Positions 18,841-28,641 of a DNA stretch of 64,000 nt are shown piece by piece; position 1 is the first letter of the stretch; each line of letters begins with the position of its first letter. Origin of the DNA: Candidatus Aquirickettsiella gammari (GTDB lineage Bacteria; Pseudomonadota; Gammaproteobacteria; Diplorickettsiales; Diplorickettsiaceae). A model generated the notes under the pieces. That model saw only the letters and a list, made by a program, of their open reading frames with translations, was not told the origin of the DNA and ran no database searches. The stretch spans positions 1 to 64,000 of the forward strand of contig NMOS02000005.1 of NCBI GenBank assembly GCA_002290645.2. The letters are read 5' to 3'. The position numbers and the translations under genes were made by a program.

Positions 18841-21102
18841 TTAAAACTCATCTACTTGCATTGCATCTTGCTGTAGTTTTTTAGCTAAAATAAATTCCTC
18901 TATTTCTAGCTGGGTAAGAATTTTTTCGGCTAAAGCAGATTTCAATAGTTGTTCCATGGTTAATTTTTGCTGTGCACTTTCTTTTTTTAATTTTTTAAGT
19001 TTTTTTTGAATCACTTCAGTTTGCATAAATTGATTAAACGCTAATTCGATACGCCCTGTTGCATCTTCTTGTTTTTTCCCCAAATAACAATCTTGTGTCA
19101 TACGATCACGAAATTTAGACATTTGTGTCATTGGAAAGACGAGTTGGGCATCTTGTTTATCTGTTGGTAATTGATAAGGGCGTCCTAGTGGAAAAACGAT
19201 AAATTTTAATATTTTAGCTAAAAAAGGCTTGGGAAAATTATTAAAAAACTTTTCTAAGGAATATTGAATATGGTAAAGACAATAATCTAAGCCCCATTGC
19301 GCATAAACACGATCTTCTTCGGATGATGGATAATCTTGCACGTAGCGAACTACGCTAGATGCCATATAAAGATAACTTAAAACATCACCTAAGCGTGCAG
19401 ATAATCGTTCCTTACGTTTTAAACTTCCACCTAATATTATTAAGGTAAAATCTGTCACTAAAGCTAAAGCCGCTGATAAGCGGGAAATTTGGCGATAATA
19501 ATAAGATAATTCTTTTATAGGCGTATCGACAAAAAAATGGCCTAGTCCAAAAGCAAAGCTAAAGGTTTTGAGTAAGTTTTTAAAGCTGTAAGAAAAATGT
19601 TCTATTAATAATTTATCTAAACTTACCATATCTTTTTTTGTAATGGCGTCCATTTCATCTCTTAAGTAAGGATGACAGCGTACAGCCCCTTGACCAAACA
19701 AAATAAGATTACGCGTTAAGATATTAGCACCCTCGACAGTAATCGATATCGGTATTGCAATATAGCCTTGCGCCAAGTAATTTCGTGGCCCCATTTGTAT
19801 GCCCCGCCCACCATGAATATCCATCGCGTCATTAACAATGGTGCGTGCAAATTCGGTCATATGATATTTGGCTATCGAGGAAGCTAATGCTGGCTTTAAT
19901 GAAGCATCTACTGCGGTCACAGTAAATCGACGCGTTGCCTCGATTAAATAAGTTAACCCGGCAATCCTTGCTAATGCGGCGGCTACACCTTCAAAGTGTG
20001 CGACAGCCTGATGAAATTGCTCTCGCAGTACACTGTAGGCGCCTGTCATACGGTAGGCTAATTGCGCCTGTGCCGCGCTAACAGCGGGCAAAGAAATACC
20101 ACGCCCTACTGATAAACATTCCATTAACATACCCCAACCTTGCCCCAACATTTTTTCGCCGCCAATGACAAAACTAATTGGGATAAAAACGTTTTTACCA
20201 ATTATAGGACCGTTCATAAAAGCTAAACCCATCGGAGAATGGCGTTTACCTATTTCAACCCCCGCCAATAAAGAGGGAACTAAAGCAACTGTAATACCTA
20301 TTTCAGTTTTTGATCCGATTAAATGATCGGGATCGCTTAATTTAAAAGCAATACCAATGACGGTGGATATAGGCGCTAAAGTGATATAGCGTTTATTAAA
20401 ATTAAGGCGTATGCCTATCATCTCTTTAGCTTGATAAACCCCATTACATACAATTCCACTATCTTGTAATGCCGCCGCATCACTGCCAGCATCCACTGAG
20501 GTCAATGCAAAACAAGGAATTTCTTCACCGATAGCAAGTCTAGGTAGGTAATAGTCTTTTTGTTCTTTTGTTCCATAATGAAGTAATAATTCAGCAGGAC
20601 CCAGAGAATTAGGCACTAAGGTATTAACCGCCGCACTGACCGAACGTGTCGCAATCTTTAATACCACAGTAGAATGTGCTAAAGCGGAAAAACCTAATCC
20701 ACCGTATTTTTTAGGGATAACCATACCAAAAAATTTTTGTTGTTTTAGATACGTCCAAACAGTAGGTAATAAGTCATGGTATTTAGTGAGTATGTCAAAA
20801 TCATCTAATAGGCTACAAAGCATTTCGACTTGATCATTGATAAATGCTTGCTCATCGGTCGTTAAGCGAGATAAAGGAATATGATGCAAGACTTTCCAAT
20901 TAGGCTGACCACGGAATAAATCTTTTTCCCACCACATATCACCTGCTTCTAAGACGATTTTTTCCGTTTCACTAATAGGCGGAAGTATTTTTTTTAAATA
21001 ACCTAAAAATGGTTTTACCCAGAAAAAACGGCGTAATGGACCCACGCCAAACGAAGCTATCAAAGCAAGAACAAAAACAATCAAACTAATTAGCCACCAC
21101 AT
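18841..21102 (-). CDS. fadE: Acyl-CoA dehydrogenase FadE
   Basis: A 753-residue member of the large FadE family (E. coli FadE has 814), catalysing the first, FAD-dependent step of beta-oxidation. An N-terminal hydrophobic segment (residues about 2-22) is typical. The central acyl-CoA dehydrogenase fold has the segment FALTSVDAGSDAAAL near 198-212 and the conserved DIHGGRGIQMGPRNYLAQGY near 430-450. The C-terminal extension matches the FadE-specific domain (DUF1974). ATG at 21102 with GGAG seven bases upstream. First gene of the fadE-fadI-fadJ operon; a regulatory site (FadR-like) was not recognisable. Confidence 0.94.
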   Translation of the reverse strand: MWWLISLIVFVLALIASFGVGPLRRFFWVKPFLGYLKKILPPISETEKIVLEAGDMWWEKDLFRGQPNWKVLHHIPLSRLTTDEQAFINDQVEMLCSLLDDFDILTKYHDLLPTVWTYLKQQKFFGMVIPKKYGGLGFSALAHSTVVLKIATRSVSAAVNTLVPNSLGPAELLLHYGTKEQKDYYLPRLAIGEEIPCFALTSVDAGSDAAALQDSGIVCNGVYQAKEMIGIRLNFNKRYITLAPISTVIGIAFKLSDPDHLIGSKTEIGITVALVPSLLAGVEIGKRHSPMGLAFMNGPIIGKNVFIPISFVIGGEKMLGQGWGMLMECLSVGRGISLPAVSAAQAQLAYRMTGAYSVLREQFHQAVAHFEGVAAALARIAGLTYLIEATRRFTVTAVDASLKPALASSIAKYHMTEFARTIVNDAMDIHGGRGIQMGPRNYLAQGYIAIPISITVEGANILTRNLILFGQGAVRCHPYLRDEMDAITKKDMVSLDKLLIEHFSYSFKNLLKTFSFAFGLGHFFVDTPIKELSYYYRQISRLSAALALVTDFTLIILGGSLKRKERLSARLGDVLSYLYMASSVVRYVQDYPSSEEDRVYAQWGLDYCLYHIQYSLEKFFNNFPKPFLAKILKFIVFPLGRPYQLPTDKQDAQLVFPMTQMSKFRDRMTQDCYLGKKQEDATGRIELAFNQFMQTEVIQKKLKKLKKESAQQKLTMEQLLKSALAEKILTQLEIEEFILAKKLQQDAMQVDEF

Positions 21103-21245
21103 TACAGCACTCCATTAGCTTAATGAACCTAATTAGACTTTAACATCTTCGCTAGATAAGCCTTGTGATTGATTGCTACACCTTAGTTGTTTCCTGGCAC
21201 AGAATGCAAGAATCTAAGATTCCAATATCACTCCTAGCTCCATAA

Positions 21246-21734
21246 CTAATACTTGTTTAATTCTCGCCAAGCACCACGCCCTGTTCTAATCAATTGAGCT
21301 TCTCCTCCCTGACAATTTTCATTTCCTGCTACAGCATAGGTTGTTTCTAAAATAAGTGCTGCATCTGCCGCTGTTTGCCTTGCCTTTGCAAGGATACGAT
21401 AGATATAAGCTATTTTTTCATGGCAGCAAAATGGCATAGCAAAACGTTTAATATCATAGCTAAGTTGAAAATCAGCATAATTAAGTTGTTGGTGTAGATC
21501 TAATATTTTTCGTTGTACTAATAGAGTAAGTCGATTTTCTGCTATTTTTAATCCGGCTTCGGCTACTTGGAATTGTTGTGACGCTATCGCCAAATTTTGG
21601 CTCATCCTTAGTTCTAAATGTACTGTATTCAATAAAGATAATACCATTAAAGCCATCATAAAAAGAAATAATAAACCTGTCACTAAGATAAATCCTTGCT
21701 GTTTATCCCTGTTACGGACATCGACGCCTAACAT
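21246..21734 (-). CDS. pilX: Minor pilin assembly protein PilX-like
   Basis: A 162-residue protein with a short basic leader, then QQGFILVTGLLFLFMMALMV, a prepilin-like hydrophobic helix (PilX N-terminal domain), followed by SQNLAIASQQFQVAEAGL, the amphipathic stretch typical of PilX/GspK-like proteins. PilX initiates type IV pilus assembly with other minor pilins. ATG at 21734 has AAGGA seven bases upstream. It follows pilW by 43 bases. The usual next gene, pilY1, is absent: downstream lies the fadE operon. The C-terminal half is divergent, so identification rests on the N-terminus and the gene order. Confidence 0.8.
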   Translation of the reverse strand: MLGVDVRNRDKQQGFILVTGLLFLFMMALMVLSLLNTVHLELRMSQNLAIASQQFQVAEAGLKIAENRLTLLVQRKILDLHQQLNYADFQLSYDIKRFAMPFCCHEKIAYIYRILAKARQTAADAALILETTYAVAGNENCQGGEAQLIRTGRGAWRELNKY

Positions 21735-21777
21735 GTGTTAATCCTTCTTGTTGTTTTTTATTAAAAATAATAGGCGA

Positions 21778-22635
21778 CTAATCGTATGTTTCTCGTTCAC
21801 GTAACGCTATAATGTATCGCCATTCACGCCGAATTTGTTTTCCATTAGTTAGTAACAATTTAATTTCAACGCTACGTGCATCAGACCACCGCTTTACCTT
21901 ATCGGCATCTATATAATTTAAATTTCCATACGCGTCTTTTAATCCGAGTCGAATTGACATTTTCTCGATGTCTTCTACTAATTCAATCGGTTTTTTTGCC
22001 GATTTATTCAAATTTCGTCGATATAGGGCATAAATACCTTGCCCCATTTCACTAATACGCCCAGTATCTCCAATGTAATAAATAATTTTATCGAAAAAAC
22101 CTACTTCGCTACCGATTTGATAAGTATATTTTAAATTTTTATGACCCCAATTAAAAACCTCTGCATGTTGACAATCACTAATTAGCAAGTTGTCTTTAGG
22201 GGCAAATACGGTTCTATTTATTAAAGAAATATTGTTAGCTTTTGCAAATCTTACCGGAATAGTGTTTGGATTCATCGACTGAATTAAAACAATATCACTA
22301 TCTTGTCGATACCGAGCTAACTTTGGCAACGCTAACTTGGCTGTAGTTTGTCCCTTATGCCAAACTACTAAACTCGTACCAAGTGTTAAATGGCTATGTA
22401 GTGGTAAAAAATCGATTAAGCGTACACAGCCAATTAAACCGGCCATCCGAATATCATGACTCAGTGCTTTAATCGCAATCCGTGCACTGGCTTGAATTTT
22501 ATTTAAATTCTGCGTTAACTGATAAATATTTTTACTTTGAATAAAAATATTTATCATCCCCGAACTAAGAAATAAAGCCAACGTTATAGCAATTAGCAAT
22601 TCAAGCAGGCTGTATCCTCGCTCTACTTGCTTCAT
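21778..22635 (-). CDS. pilW: Minor pilin assembly protein PilW-like
   Basis: The product (285 residues from the chosen start) opens MKQVERGYSLLELLIAITLA, a prepilin-peptidase site (G/YSLLE) plus hydrophobic helix, then the conserved PilW stretch of NIYQLTQNL...ARIAIKALSHDIRMAGLIGC. It is a minor pilin/pseudopilin that primes type IV pilus assembly. The frame is open to an ATG at 22689, but the ATG at 22635 gives the normal short leader and overlaps the pilV stop by 4 bases (ATGA), so it is the better start. Middle gene of pilV-pilW-pilX. Confidence 0.85.
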   Translation of the reverse strand: MKQVERGYSLLELLIAITLALFLSSGMINIFIQSKNIYQLTQNLNKIQASARIAIKALSHDIRMAGLIGCVRLIDFLPLHSHLTLGTSLVVWHKGQTTAKLALPKLARYRQDSDIVLIQSMNPNTIPVRFAKANNISLINRTVFAPKDNLLISDCQHAEVFNWGHKNLKYTYQIGSEVGFFDKIIYYIGDTGRISEMGQGIYALYRRNLNKSAKKPIELVEDIEKMSIRLGLKDAYGNLNYIDADKVKRWSDARSVEIKLLLTNGKQIRREWRYIIALRERETYD

Positions 22636-23030
22636 AGTTGGAATAGTAAATATAGGAACAGTGTAGGTTGATAATCCGGAGAAAACCACTGTATTCTACT
22701 TTGATAGTTCAAATCTTTTACCGAGATTTGTGCTTTTCCATCAGGAAAACTTTTATTAACCTCTGCTTTCCATAAACTTAATTCTTGTTGTATACATCGT
22801 GATTGTATCCCACAAATCCTAAGACGTTCAGCCAGTTCATTATTCTTTAAATCAGCTAAACCAAGCAGATAAGCATGTTGGCTGGTACGAAAAGCCATCA
22901 ATTGGCCTTGCGCAAAACCTAATAGGCCAAAACTTAATATTAAAGCCGCTACCATGACTTCGATTAAGCTAAATCCTTGCTGGTAATTATTCAATAATAA
23001 TTGAACTTTAATCTTTTTTATTAGTCTCAA
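22632..23030 (-). CDS. pilV: Minor pilin PilV-like
   Basis: A 132-residue prepilin-like protein with the cleavage and methylation site QQG/FSLIEVMVAALILSFG followed by a hydrophobic helix and a short C-terminal domain. It matches PilV of the type IV pilus minor-pilin set. No ATG is suitably placed: a TTG at 23030 with AAGGA nine bases upstream is used here. An internal TTG at 22994 would give the shorter leader MNNYQQG that many type IV prepilins have. Translation is coupled to pilW by an ATGA overlap. First gene of the cluster. Confidence 0.82.
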   Translation of the reverse strand: MRLIKKIKVQLLLNNYQQGFSLIEVMVAALILSFGLLGFAQGQLMAFRTSQHAYLLGLADLKNNELAERLRICGIQSRCIQQELSLWKAEVNKSFPDGKAQISVKDLNYQSRIQWFSPDYQPTLFLYLLFQL

Positions 23031-23171
23031 GTTGCAATATCCTTATACATAAAGCCAAATATATTATATAAATAATATACAGTCTATGCAACTAGACATT
23101 AAATGGTAAAAAAGATAACTGCGTTTCTTTCTAAACAAAATAAATATCGATAAAGTGACGTTTATTGCTTG

Positions 23172-24665
23172 TTATTTTTTACAGCGATTTAATAAAAACT
23201 GAACTAACAAAGACACGGGCCGACCCGTCGCTGTTTTATCGGTGCCGCTTTTCCAAGCAGTCCCAGCAATATCTAAATGAGCCCATTGCAGCTTTTTAGT
23301 AAATCGAGATAGGAAACAAGCCGCTGTAATACTCTTACCACCACCGATACCGACATTAGAAATATCTGCTACATTGCTGTCAATCTGTTGTTGATAATCA
23401 TCCCATAAAGGTAAAGACCATACCCGGTCATGACTCTGCTGAGCTGCTTTTTCTATTTCCAATGCAAGCTTCGCATTATTACTCATCATTCCAGTCGCTA
23501 CTGCACCTAAGGCAACAATAATAGCGCCTGTTAAGGTGGCCATATCAATAACAACATCCGGATTAAAACGTTCGCTATAAGTTAATGCATCTGCCAAAAT
23601 AAGACGACCTTCTGCATCCGTATTAATCACCTCGACGGTAAGTCCAGAAAGTGTTTTTACCACATCGCCTGGTTTAACCGCTGAGCCACTTGGCAAATTT
23701 TCGGTAAGCGGCATAATACCTACCACATTAATCGGTAATTTAAGCTCAGCAATGGCTTTCAATATACCCATAACACTAGCAGCACCTGACATATCAAATT
23801 TCATTTCCTCCATACCCGAAGCTGGCTTTAGACAAATCCCACCTGAATCAAAAGTAACGCCCTTGCCTACTAATACCACTGGCTTTTGCTTCTTTTTAGC
23901 AGCACCCTTATACTCCAAAGTAATAAATCGTAAAGGTTCATCGGAGCCTTGAGCCACAGCCAACAAGGCCCCCATCCCTTCTTTTTCTACCTCTGTTTTT
24001 GCTAAATCATGCATTGTAAGACCCACTTCCTTGGCTAGTTTTTTAGCTTGTTCAGCCATAATGCGGGGGGTACACAAATTAGCCGGTAGATTGGCTAAAT
24101 CTTTAGTTAATTTTATTCCTGCCGTAATGGCTAAAGCTTGCTTTATAGTTTTTGATGCATTCATTAAATCTTCTTTGCTGGGAAGATTAAATACAAATTT
24201 CTTAGCGTACGATGATTTATCTTTTTTATCTGTCTTTAGCGCATCAAAGCTATAAAAACAGTCCTCTGTTAGCTCGATAGTCTGGCGTATCTGGTCACAC
24301 AAATCACAATTATTGACTCTAAGCTCGGTTAAATAACTAGTGATTTCGATTGCCTGTATTGACTTAATGACAGCCGCTACACAACTAATGATTTTACGAA
24401 AATCAGTTAAAGATAAATTAGACTCCTCTCCACAATAAACAAGCAGGATACGGGTTGCAGAAATCCCAGGCACATTATAAAGAAGCAGGCTTTTACCTAA
24501 CTCTTCCGTTAAATCACCCTTATCCAAAATTTGCTGGATATAAGCTTGGCTTAGCTTATTGAGTTGCTGCGCACATTTAGAGAGCCGTCTGGTTTGAAAA
24601 ATGCCGACAATTAAACAATCACTGGTTTGTTTAATGGGATCAATCGATTTTATAGCATATTGCAT
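23172..24665 (-). CDS. pepA: Leucyl/cytosol aminopeptidase PepA
   Basis: A 497-residue M17 aminopeptidase. The catalytic C-terminal domain has GKGVTFDSGGICLKPA (metal-binding and catalytic Lys region, about residues 262-277), MKFDMSGAA and the family signature NTDAEGRL (about 339-346). A hexameric dinuclear-metal exopeptidase that releases N-terminal residues; in E. coli it also binds DNA in Xer recombination and carAB control. ATG at 24665 with GGAG about 7 bases upstream. Divergent from lptF, as in E. coli; holC-valS, which follow pepA in E. coli, are 37 kb away here. Confidence 0.97.
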   Translation of the reverse strand: MQYAIKSIDPIKQTSDCLIVGIFQTRRLSKCAQQLNKLSQAYIQQILDKGDLTEELGKSLLLYNVPGISATRILLVYCGEESNLSLTDFRKIISCVAAVIKSIQAIEITSYLTELRVNNCDLCDQIRQTIELTEDCFYSFDALKTDKKDKSSYAKKFVFNLPSKEDLMNASKTIKQALAITAGIKLTKDLANLPANLCTPRIMAEQAKKLAKEVGLTMHDLAKTEVEKEGMGALLAVAQGSDEPLRFITLEYKGAAKKKQKPVVLVGKGVTFDSGGICLKPASGMEEMKFDMSGAASVMGILKAIAELKLPINVVGIMPLTENLPSGSAVKPGDVVKTLSGLTVEVINTDAEGRLILADALTYSERFNPDVVIDMATLTGAIIVALGAVATGMMSNNAKLALEIEKAAQQSHDRVWSLPLWDDYQQQIDSNVADISNVGIGGGKSITAACFLSRFTKKLQWAHLDIAGTAWKSGTDKTATGRPVSLLVQFLLNRCKK

Positions 24666-24799
24666 CGTACTCTCCTAAAATTATTTTAGTATGTCTATCG
24701 GACTAAATGATGATCCAGTTTACCTAAATTCTGCTTATTTGCTAGATTCAACACCTTGTTTATGAAATAATTTCCAATCTTCTATCGCTAATCTATAAA

Positions 24800-25930
24800 A
24801 TGATTCTTTTTCGTTACCTAACCCGAGAGGTACTCACCAGCCTCTTGCTCATTACCAGCCTTTTATTCATTATTTTAATGAGTAATGAGTTTGTGCATTA
24901 TCTTAATCAGGTAGCCGGTGGAAAATTCGCTGTTGGTATATTGTGGAAGCTGATAATCCTTGAGTCTCCTCGTTTTTTAGCCATACTGCTCCCCTTTAGT
25001 TTATTTCTTGCCATTTTGTTTACCTATGGTCGTCTTTATGCTGACTATGAAATGACGGTTCTCAATGCTTGTGGATTTAGTTTGGCACGACTGACACGAA
25101 TGAGCTTACCCTTTATCATCGGGCTGACATTTATTGTTGCAGCCTTAAATCTTGGTTTAAACCCCTATCTATTAAGTTATCGTAATAAATTACTCACTCA
25201 GACAGGAACTGCTGTCGAATTACAAACCGTACGGCCTGGTAGTTTTCAACAAACCAATGGAGGACAGCGCATTATTTATGTAGAAAGTGTCGCCGCGGAT
25301 CGCCAATCAGTTAAAAATATCTTCATGGCGCAAACAAACCGGCGGGGACTAGCCAGTGAAGTAACCCCCTGGACCATACTGAGTGCCAATAGCGGTTATC
25401 AAACGATCAATCCCGTCACCAAAGAGGCTTTCTTTGTTGCCGTCAATGGAAAACGTTACCAAGGAATACCTGGACAAACAGAATATTATATAACCCAATT
25501 TGCAAACTATGGAGTGCGCATAGACTTAAACACGACAGCGGTTAATAATCAACAGGATGCGATGTCGAGCCTTACTTTATGGCAAGCGAGTAAAGCCAAT
25601 AAGCCTGGCTATTTTTCTGAATTACAATGGCGGCTATCTGCACCTATTTCCATCTTACTTTTAGCTTTACTCGCCATCCCTTTAAGTAGGGTGAATCCGA
25701 GACGAGGAAAATATATCCATATACTACCTGCTATCGTCATTTATATTATGTATCTTAATTTATTACTGGTTGGACGTAATTGGATAGAAAATGGTGAAAT
25801 TTCTTATCGCTGGGGTCTTTGGTGGATACACGGTCTACTGCTCGTTGCTATAGCATTAGCTTGGTGTTATGCCTTGGGCTGGAATCGGGTCAAATACTAC
25901 CTATCTCACCTATTTAAGCTAAAACGATGA
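24800..25930 (+). CDS. lptF: LPS export system permease LptF
   Basis: A 376-residue YjgP/YjgQ-family permease. Three N-terminal membrane segments (about residues 12-35, 50-75, 98-122), a periplasmic beta-rich domain (about 130-265), then three C-terminal segments (about 275-365). With LptG and the ATPase LptB it forms the inner-membrane ABC exporter that extracts LPS and feeds it to the LptC-A-D bridge. ATG at 24800. Its last 4 bases overlap the lptG start (ATGA). Divergent from pepA, the classical arrangement. Confidence 0.95.
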   Translation: MILFRYLTREVLTSLLLITSLLFIILMSNEFVHYLNQVAGGKFAVGILWKLIILESPRFLAILLPFSLFLAILFTYGRLYADYEMTVLNACGFSLARLTRMSLPFIIGLTFIVAALNLGLNPYLLSYRNKLLTQTGTAVELQTVRPGSFQQTNGGQRIIYVESVAADRQSVKNIFMAQTNRRGLASEVTPWTILSANSGYQTINPVTKEAFFVAVNGKRYQGIPGQTEYYITQFANYGVRIDLNTTAVNNQQDAMSSLTLWQASKANKPGYFSELQWRLSAPISILLLALLAIPLSRVNPRRGKYIHILPAIVIYIMYLNLLLVGRNWIENGEISYRWGLWWIHGLLLVAIALAWCYALGWNRVKYYLSHLFKLKR

Positions 25931-26994
25931 AAATTATAGACCGCTACTTAGGTAAAACCGTCATCGGAACCACCTTGTCGGTACTTGCGATATTACTGGT
26001 ACTTTTTTCACTGATTAAGTTAATTTCTGAAACGCGTGATATCGGCTACGGTCACTATACCTTGTTGAATGCTTTTTATTACGTCCTACTCACCCTTCCG
26101 TCCCAATTTTATAGTTTTTTCCCTGTGGCTATCTTATTAGGAAGCATTCTGGGTTTAAGTGTTTTAGCAAGACACAGCGAATTAATGATCCTACATTCGA
26201 ATGGCGTTTCTCTTTACCAAATGGCTTGGAGTTTACTTAAAGCCACCCTATTAATGGTTTTCCTAACCGTTTTGCTAGGAGAAGGCTTAGCCCCTCGGGC
26301 GGCTCGTTTGGCGGAGAGCCATAAATCCTTTCTTACCACTAATGGACAAACTTTAATGACGCAACAAGGTGCTGTTTGGATCCGCGATGGACGTAATTAT
26401 ATTTATATTCAATCGATTTTAAACCCAAGTCATTTAAATAAAGTAACTCGCTACCAATTTGACGATCATAACAATCTGCTTGCATCTAGTTTTGCCCGAC
26501 AAATTAATTACCAAGGAAATACTTGGAATGCTTATGACATTGTAACCAGCATAATTAGCTTAAAAAAAATTCGCTCTACGCATACAGCGCATGAAATTTG
26601 GCCACTCTCTTTTAGCCCTAAACTTTTAAACATCTCGATTATTCAACCAGAAGAAATGTCTTTAAAACAACTTAACGAATATATCCATTATCGACGGGAA
26701 AATCGACTTAATACGAGTCAATATGAACTCGCTTTTTGGCAACGCGTACTACAACCACTGGCTATCTGGGTTATGCTATGCTTGTCTATCCCATTTACCT
26801 TTAAACATTTAAGAAGTCTAGCGACTAGCTTACGCACTATTGTAGGTGTTATCGTCGGATTCGGCTTTTATCTTTTAAATGATTTTTTTGGTCCATTTGC
26901 CATCGTGTATCAATGGCCGCCATTTTTAGCAGCTTTACTACCCATATTTATTTTTATGCTCATCGCACTCTTGTTAATGCGATGGGCGCGATAA
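25927..26994 (+). CDS. lptG: LPS export system permease LptG
   Basis: A 355-residue partner of LptF with the same layout: three membrane segments, periplasmic jellyroll domain (about residues 130-265), three membrane segments. The opening KIIDRYLGKTVIGTTL and the ELMILHSNGVSLYQMAW coupling region near residues 85-102 are typical of LptG. It is translated through an ATGA overlap with lptF. It forms the LptB2FG complex in the inner membrane; lptB is not in this window. Confidence 0.95.
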   Translation: MKIIDRYLGKTVIGTTLSVLAILLVLFSLIKLISETRDIGYGHYTLLNAFYYVLLTLPSQFYSFFPVAILLGSILGLSVLARHSELMILHSNGVSLYQMAWSLLKATLLMVFLTVLLGEGLAPRAARLAESHKSFLTTNGQTLMTQQGAVWIRDGRNYIYIQSILNPSHLNKVTRYQFDDHNNLLASSFARQINYQGNTWNAYDIVTSIISLKKIRSTHTAHEIWPLSFSPKLLNISIIQPEEMSLKQLNEYIHYRRENRLNTSQYELAFWQRVLQPLAIWVMLCLSIPFTFKHLRSLATSLRTIVGVIVGFGFYLLNDFFGPFAIVYQWPPFLAALLPIFIFMLIALLLMRWAR

Positions 26995-27010
26995 TAATCT
27001 CGAGGTCATC

Positions 27011-28630
27011 ATGTCAACATTGCATATTGCCGTAGCACAATTAAACTTCTTAGCAGGAGATATTAATGGCAACACGCAAATAATTCTAAACACCATTCAA
27101 AAAGCTAAACAAGCCTCCGTCGATTTATTAGTTTTTCCTGAACTTGCATTGAGTGGTTATCCTGCTGAAGATTTACTACTACGCAAGGATTTTGAGACAC
27201 AAATAATTGAAGCTTTAAAAATCATTCAAGCGCAATCTGTGGATATTACAATTATATTAGGCCATCCACATTACCACTTTGACAGAATTTATAATGCCGC
27301 TAGCTTAATACAAAATAAAAAAATCATTAGTCGCTATCACAAGCAATATTTACCAAACTATGGGGTTTTTGATGAACAACGTTACTTTACGCCCGGAAAT
27401 TCAGAGGGTTTGTTTCAAGTAAAAGGAGTAAATATAGGTTTATTAATTTGTGAAGATCTATGGCATAGCCAACCTGTATCAGTACTTAAAGAAAAAGCCG
27501 CACAATTATTGATCTGTATTAATGCCTCACCTTTTGATTACACTAAAGCCAATCAACGTATTAAAATAATAAAAGCGCGAATTAAAGAAAGTAATTTACC
27601 TATTCTTTATGTGCACGGTGTTAGCGGACAAGATGACTTAGTATTTGATGGGGGCTCTCAAGCATTTGATGCAAAAGGCCATCTGCGTGCGCACGCTGGT
27701 TTTTTTAAAGAAACATTATGGTTAATAGACCTTAATATCAAACTATTGCCTGAGTTTATAGCGCAAACTATTATACCGGCTCCTCCTGTTGAGGAAACAA
27801 TTTATCAAGCCTTAGTTTTAGCCCTACGTGATTATGTCAATAAGAATCATTTTTCGGGTGTTTTACTCGGACTTTCGGGTGGCATTGATTCAGCATTAGT
27901 ATTAACGATTGCGGTGGATGCCCTAGGAAAGGATCGTGTCCATGCCGTTTCATTAGCTTCGCGTTACACATCAAAACTTAGTCTGGATATCGCGAAATAT
28001 CTCGCTAAAAAATTAGCTGTCTCCCTAAAAATATTATCTATTGAGCCTAGTTTTTCAGCTTTTTTAACGACTCTCAATTTAGATTCTGAATATCCTCCAC
28101 CAGGAACCAGTACAGAAAATATCCAAGCGCGTTGTCGTGCCGTGTTACTAATGGCGCTATCTAATCAATATGGCGAGCTTTTGTTAAATTGTACCAATAA
28201 AAGTGAACTAGCTGTAGGTTATGGAACTTTATACGGAGATATGGCGGGTGGTTTTGCCGTATTAAAAGATGTATTTAAAACCCGTATTTATCAATTAGCG
28301 ACTTACCGCAATAAAATCAGTTCTGTTTTTCCCGAGTCCTTGTTAACACGTGCACCTACCGCAGAATTAGCTGAAAATCAAAAAGATGAGGATACACTTC
28401 CACCTTATACGCAATTAGATCCTATTTTAGAACTCTATATAGAGCAAGAGAAAAGTATCGATGAAATCATTGCGGCGGGGTTTGCTAAAGAAATAGTTCA
28501 ACAAGTAATTAATTTAGTCAATAAGAACGAATATAAACGTCGTCAATTAGCCATCGGCCCCCGTGTAACACCACGAGCTTTTGGTAGAGAACGACGTTAT
28601 CCCATTACTTCAGATTTTTCATCCACTTAA
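27011..28630 (+). CDS. nadE: Glutamine-dependent NAD+ synthetase
   Basis: A 539-residue two-domain enzyme making NAD+ from nicotinate adenine dinucleotide. The N-terminal nitrilase-type glutaminase domain has the Glu-Lys-Cys triad: Glu in FPELALSGYP (about residue 45), Lys in YHKQYLPNYGVFDE (about 113) and Cys147 in LLICEDLWH. The C-terminal synthetase domain has the ATP P-loop LSGGIDSAL near 289-297 and the TKSELAVGYGTLYGD-like NKSELAVGYGT segment. The fused glutaminase means that glutamine can serve as the nitrogen donor. GAGGT precedes the ATG at 27011. Convergent with bamD, 11 bases between stops. Confidence 0.96.
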   Translation: MSTLHIAVAQLNFLAGDINGNTQIILNTIQKAKQASVDLLVFPELALSGYPAEDLLLRKDFETQIIEALKIIQAQSVDITIILGHPHYHFDRIYNAASLIQNKKIISRYHKQYLPNYGVFDEQRYFTPGNSEGLFQVKGVNIGLLICEDLWHSQPVSVLKEKAAQLLICINASPFDYTKANQRIKIIKARIKESNLPILYVHGVSGQDDLVFDGGSQAFDAKGHLRAHAGFFKETLWLIDLNIKLLPEFIAQTIIPAPPVEETIYQALVLALRDYVNKNHFSGVLLGLSGGIDSALVLTIAVDALGKDRVHAVSLASRYTSKLSLDIAKYLAKKLAVSLKILSIEPSFSAFLTTLNLDSEYPPPGTSTENIQARCRAVLLMALSNQYGELLLNCTNKSELAVGYGTLYGDMAGGFAVLKDVFKTRIYQLATYRNKISSVFPESLLTRAPTAELAENQKDEDTLPPYTQLDPILELYIEQEKSIDEIIAAGFAKEIVQQVINLVNKNEYKRRQLAIGPRVTPRAFGRERRYPITSDFSST

Positions 28631-28641
28631 CAAATCAAAAA

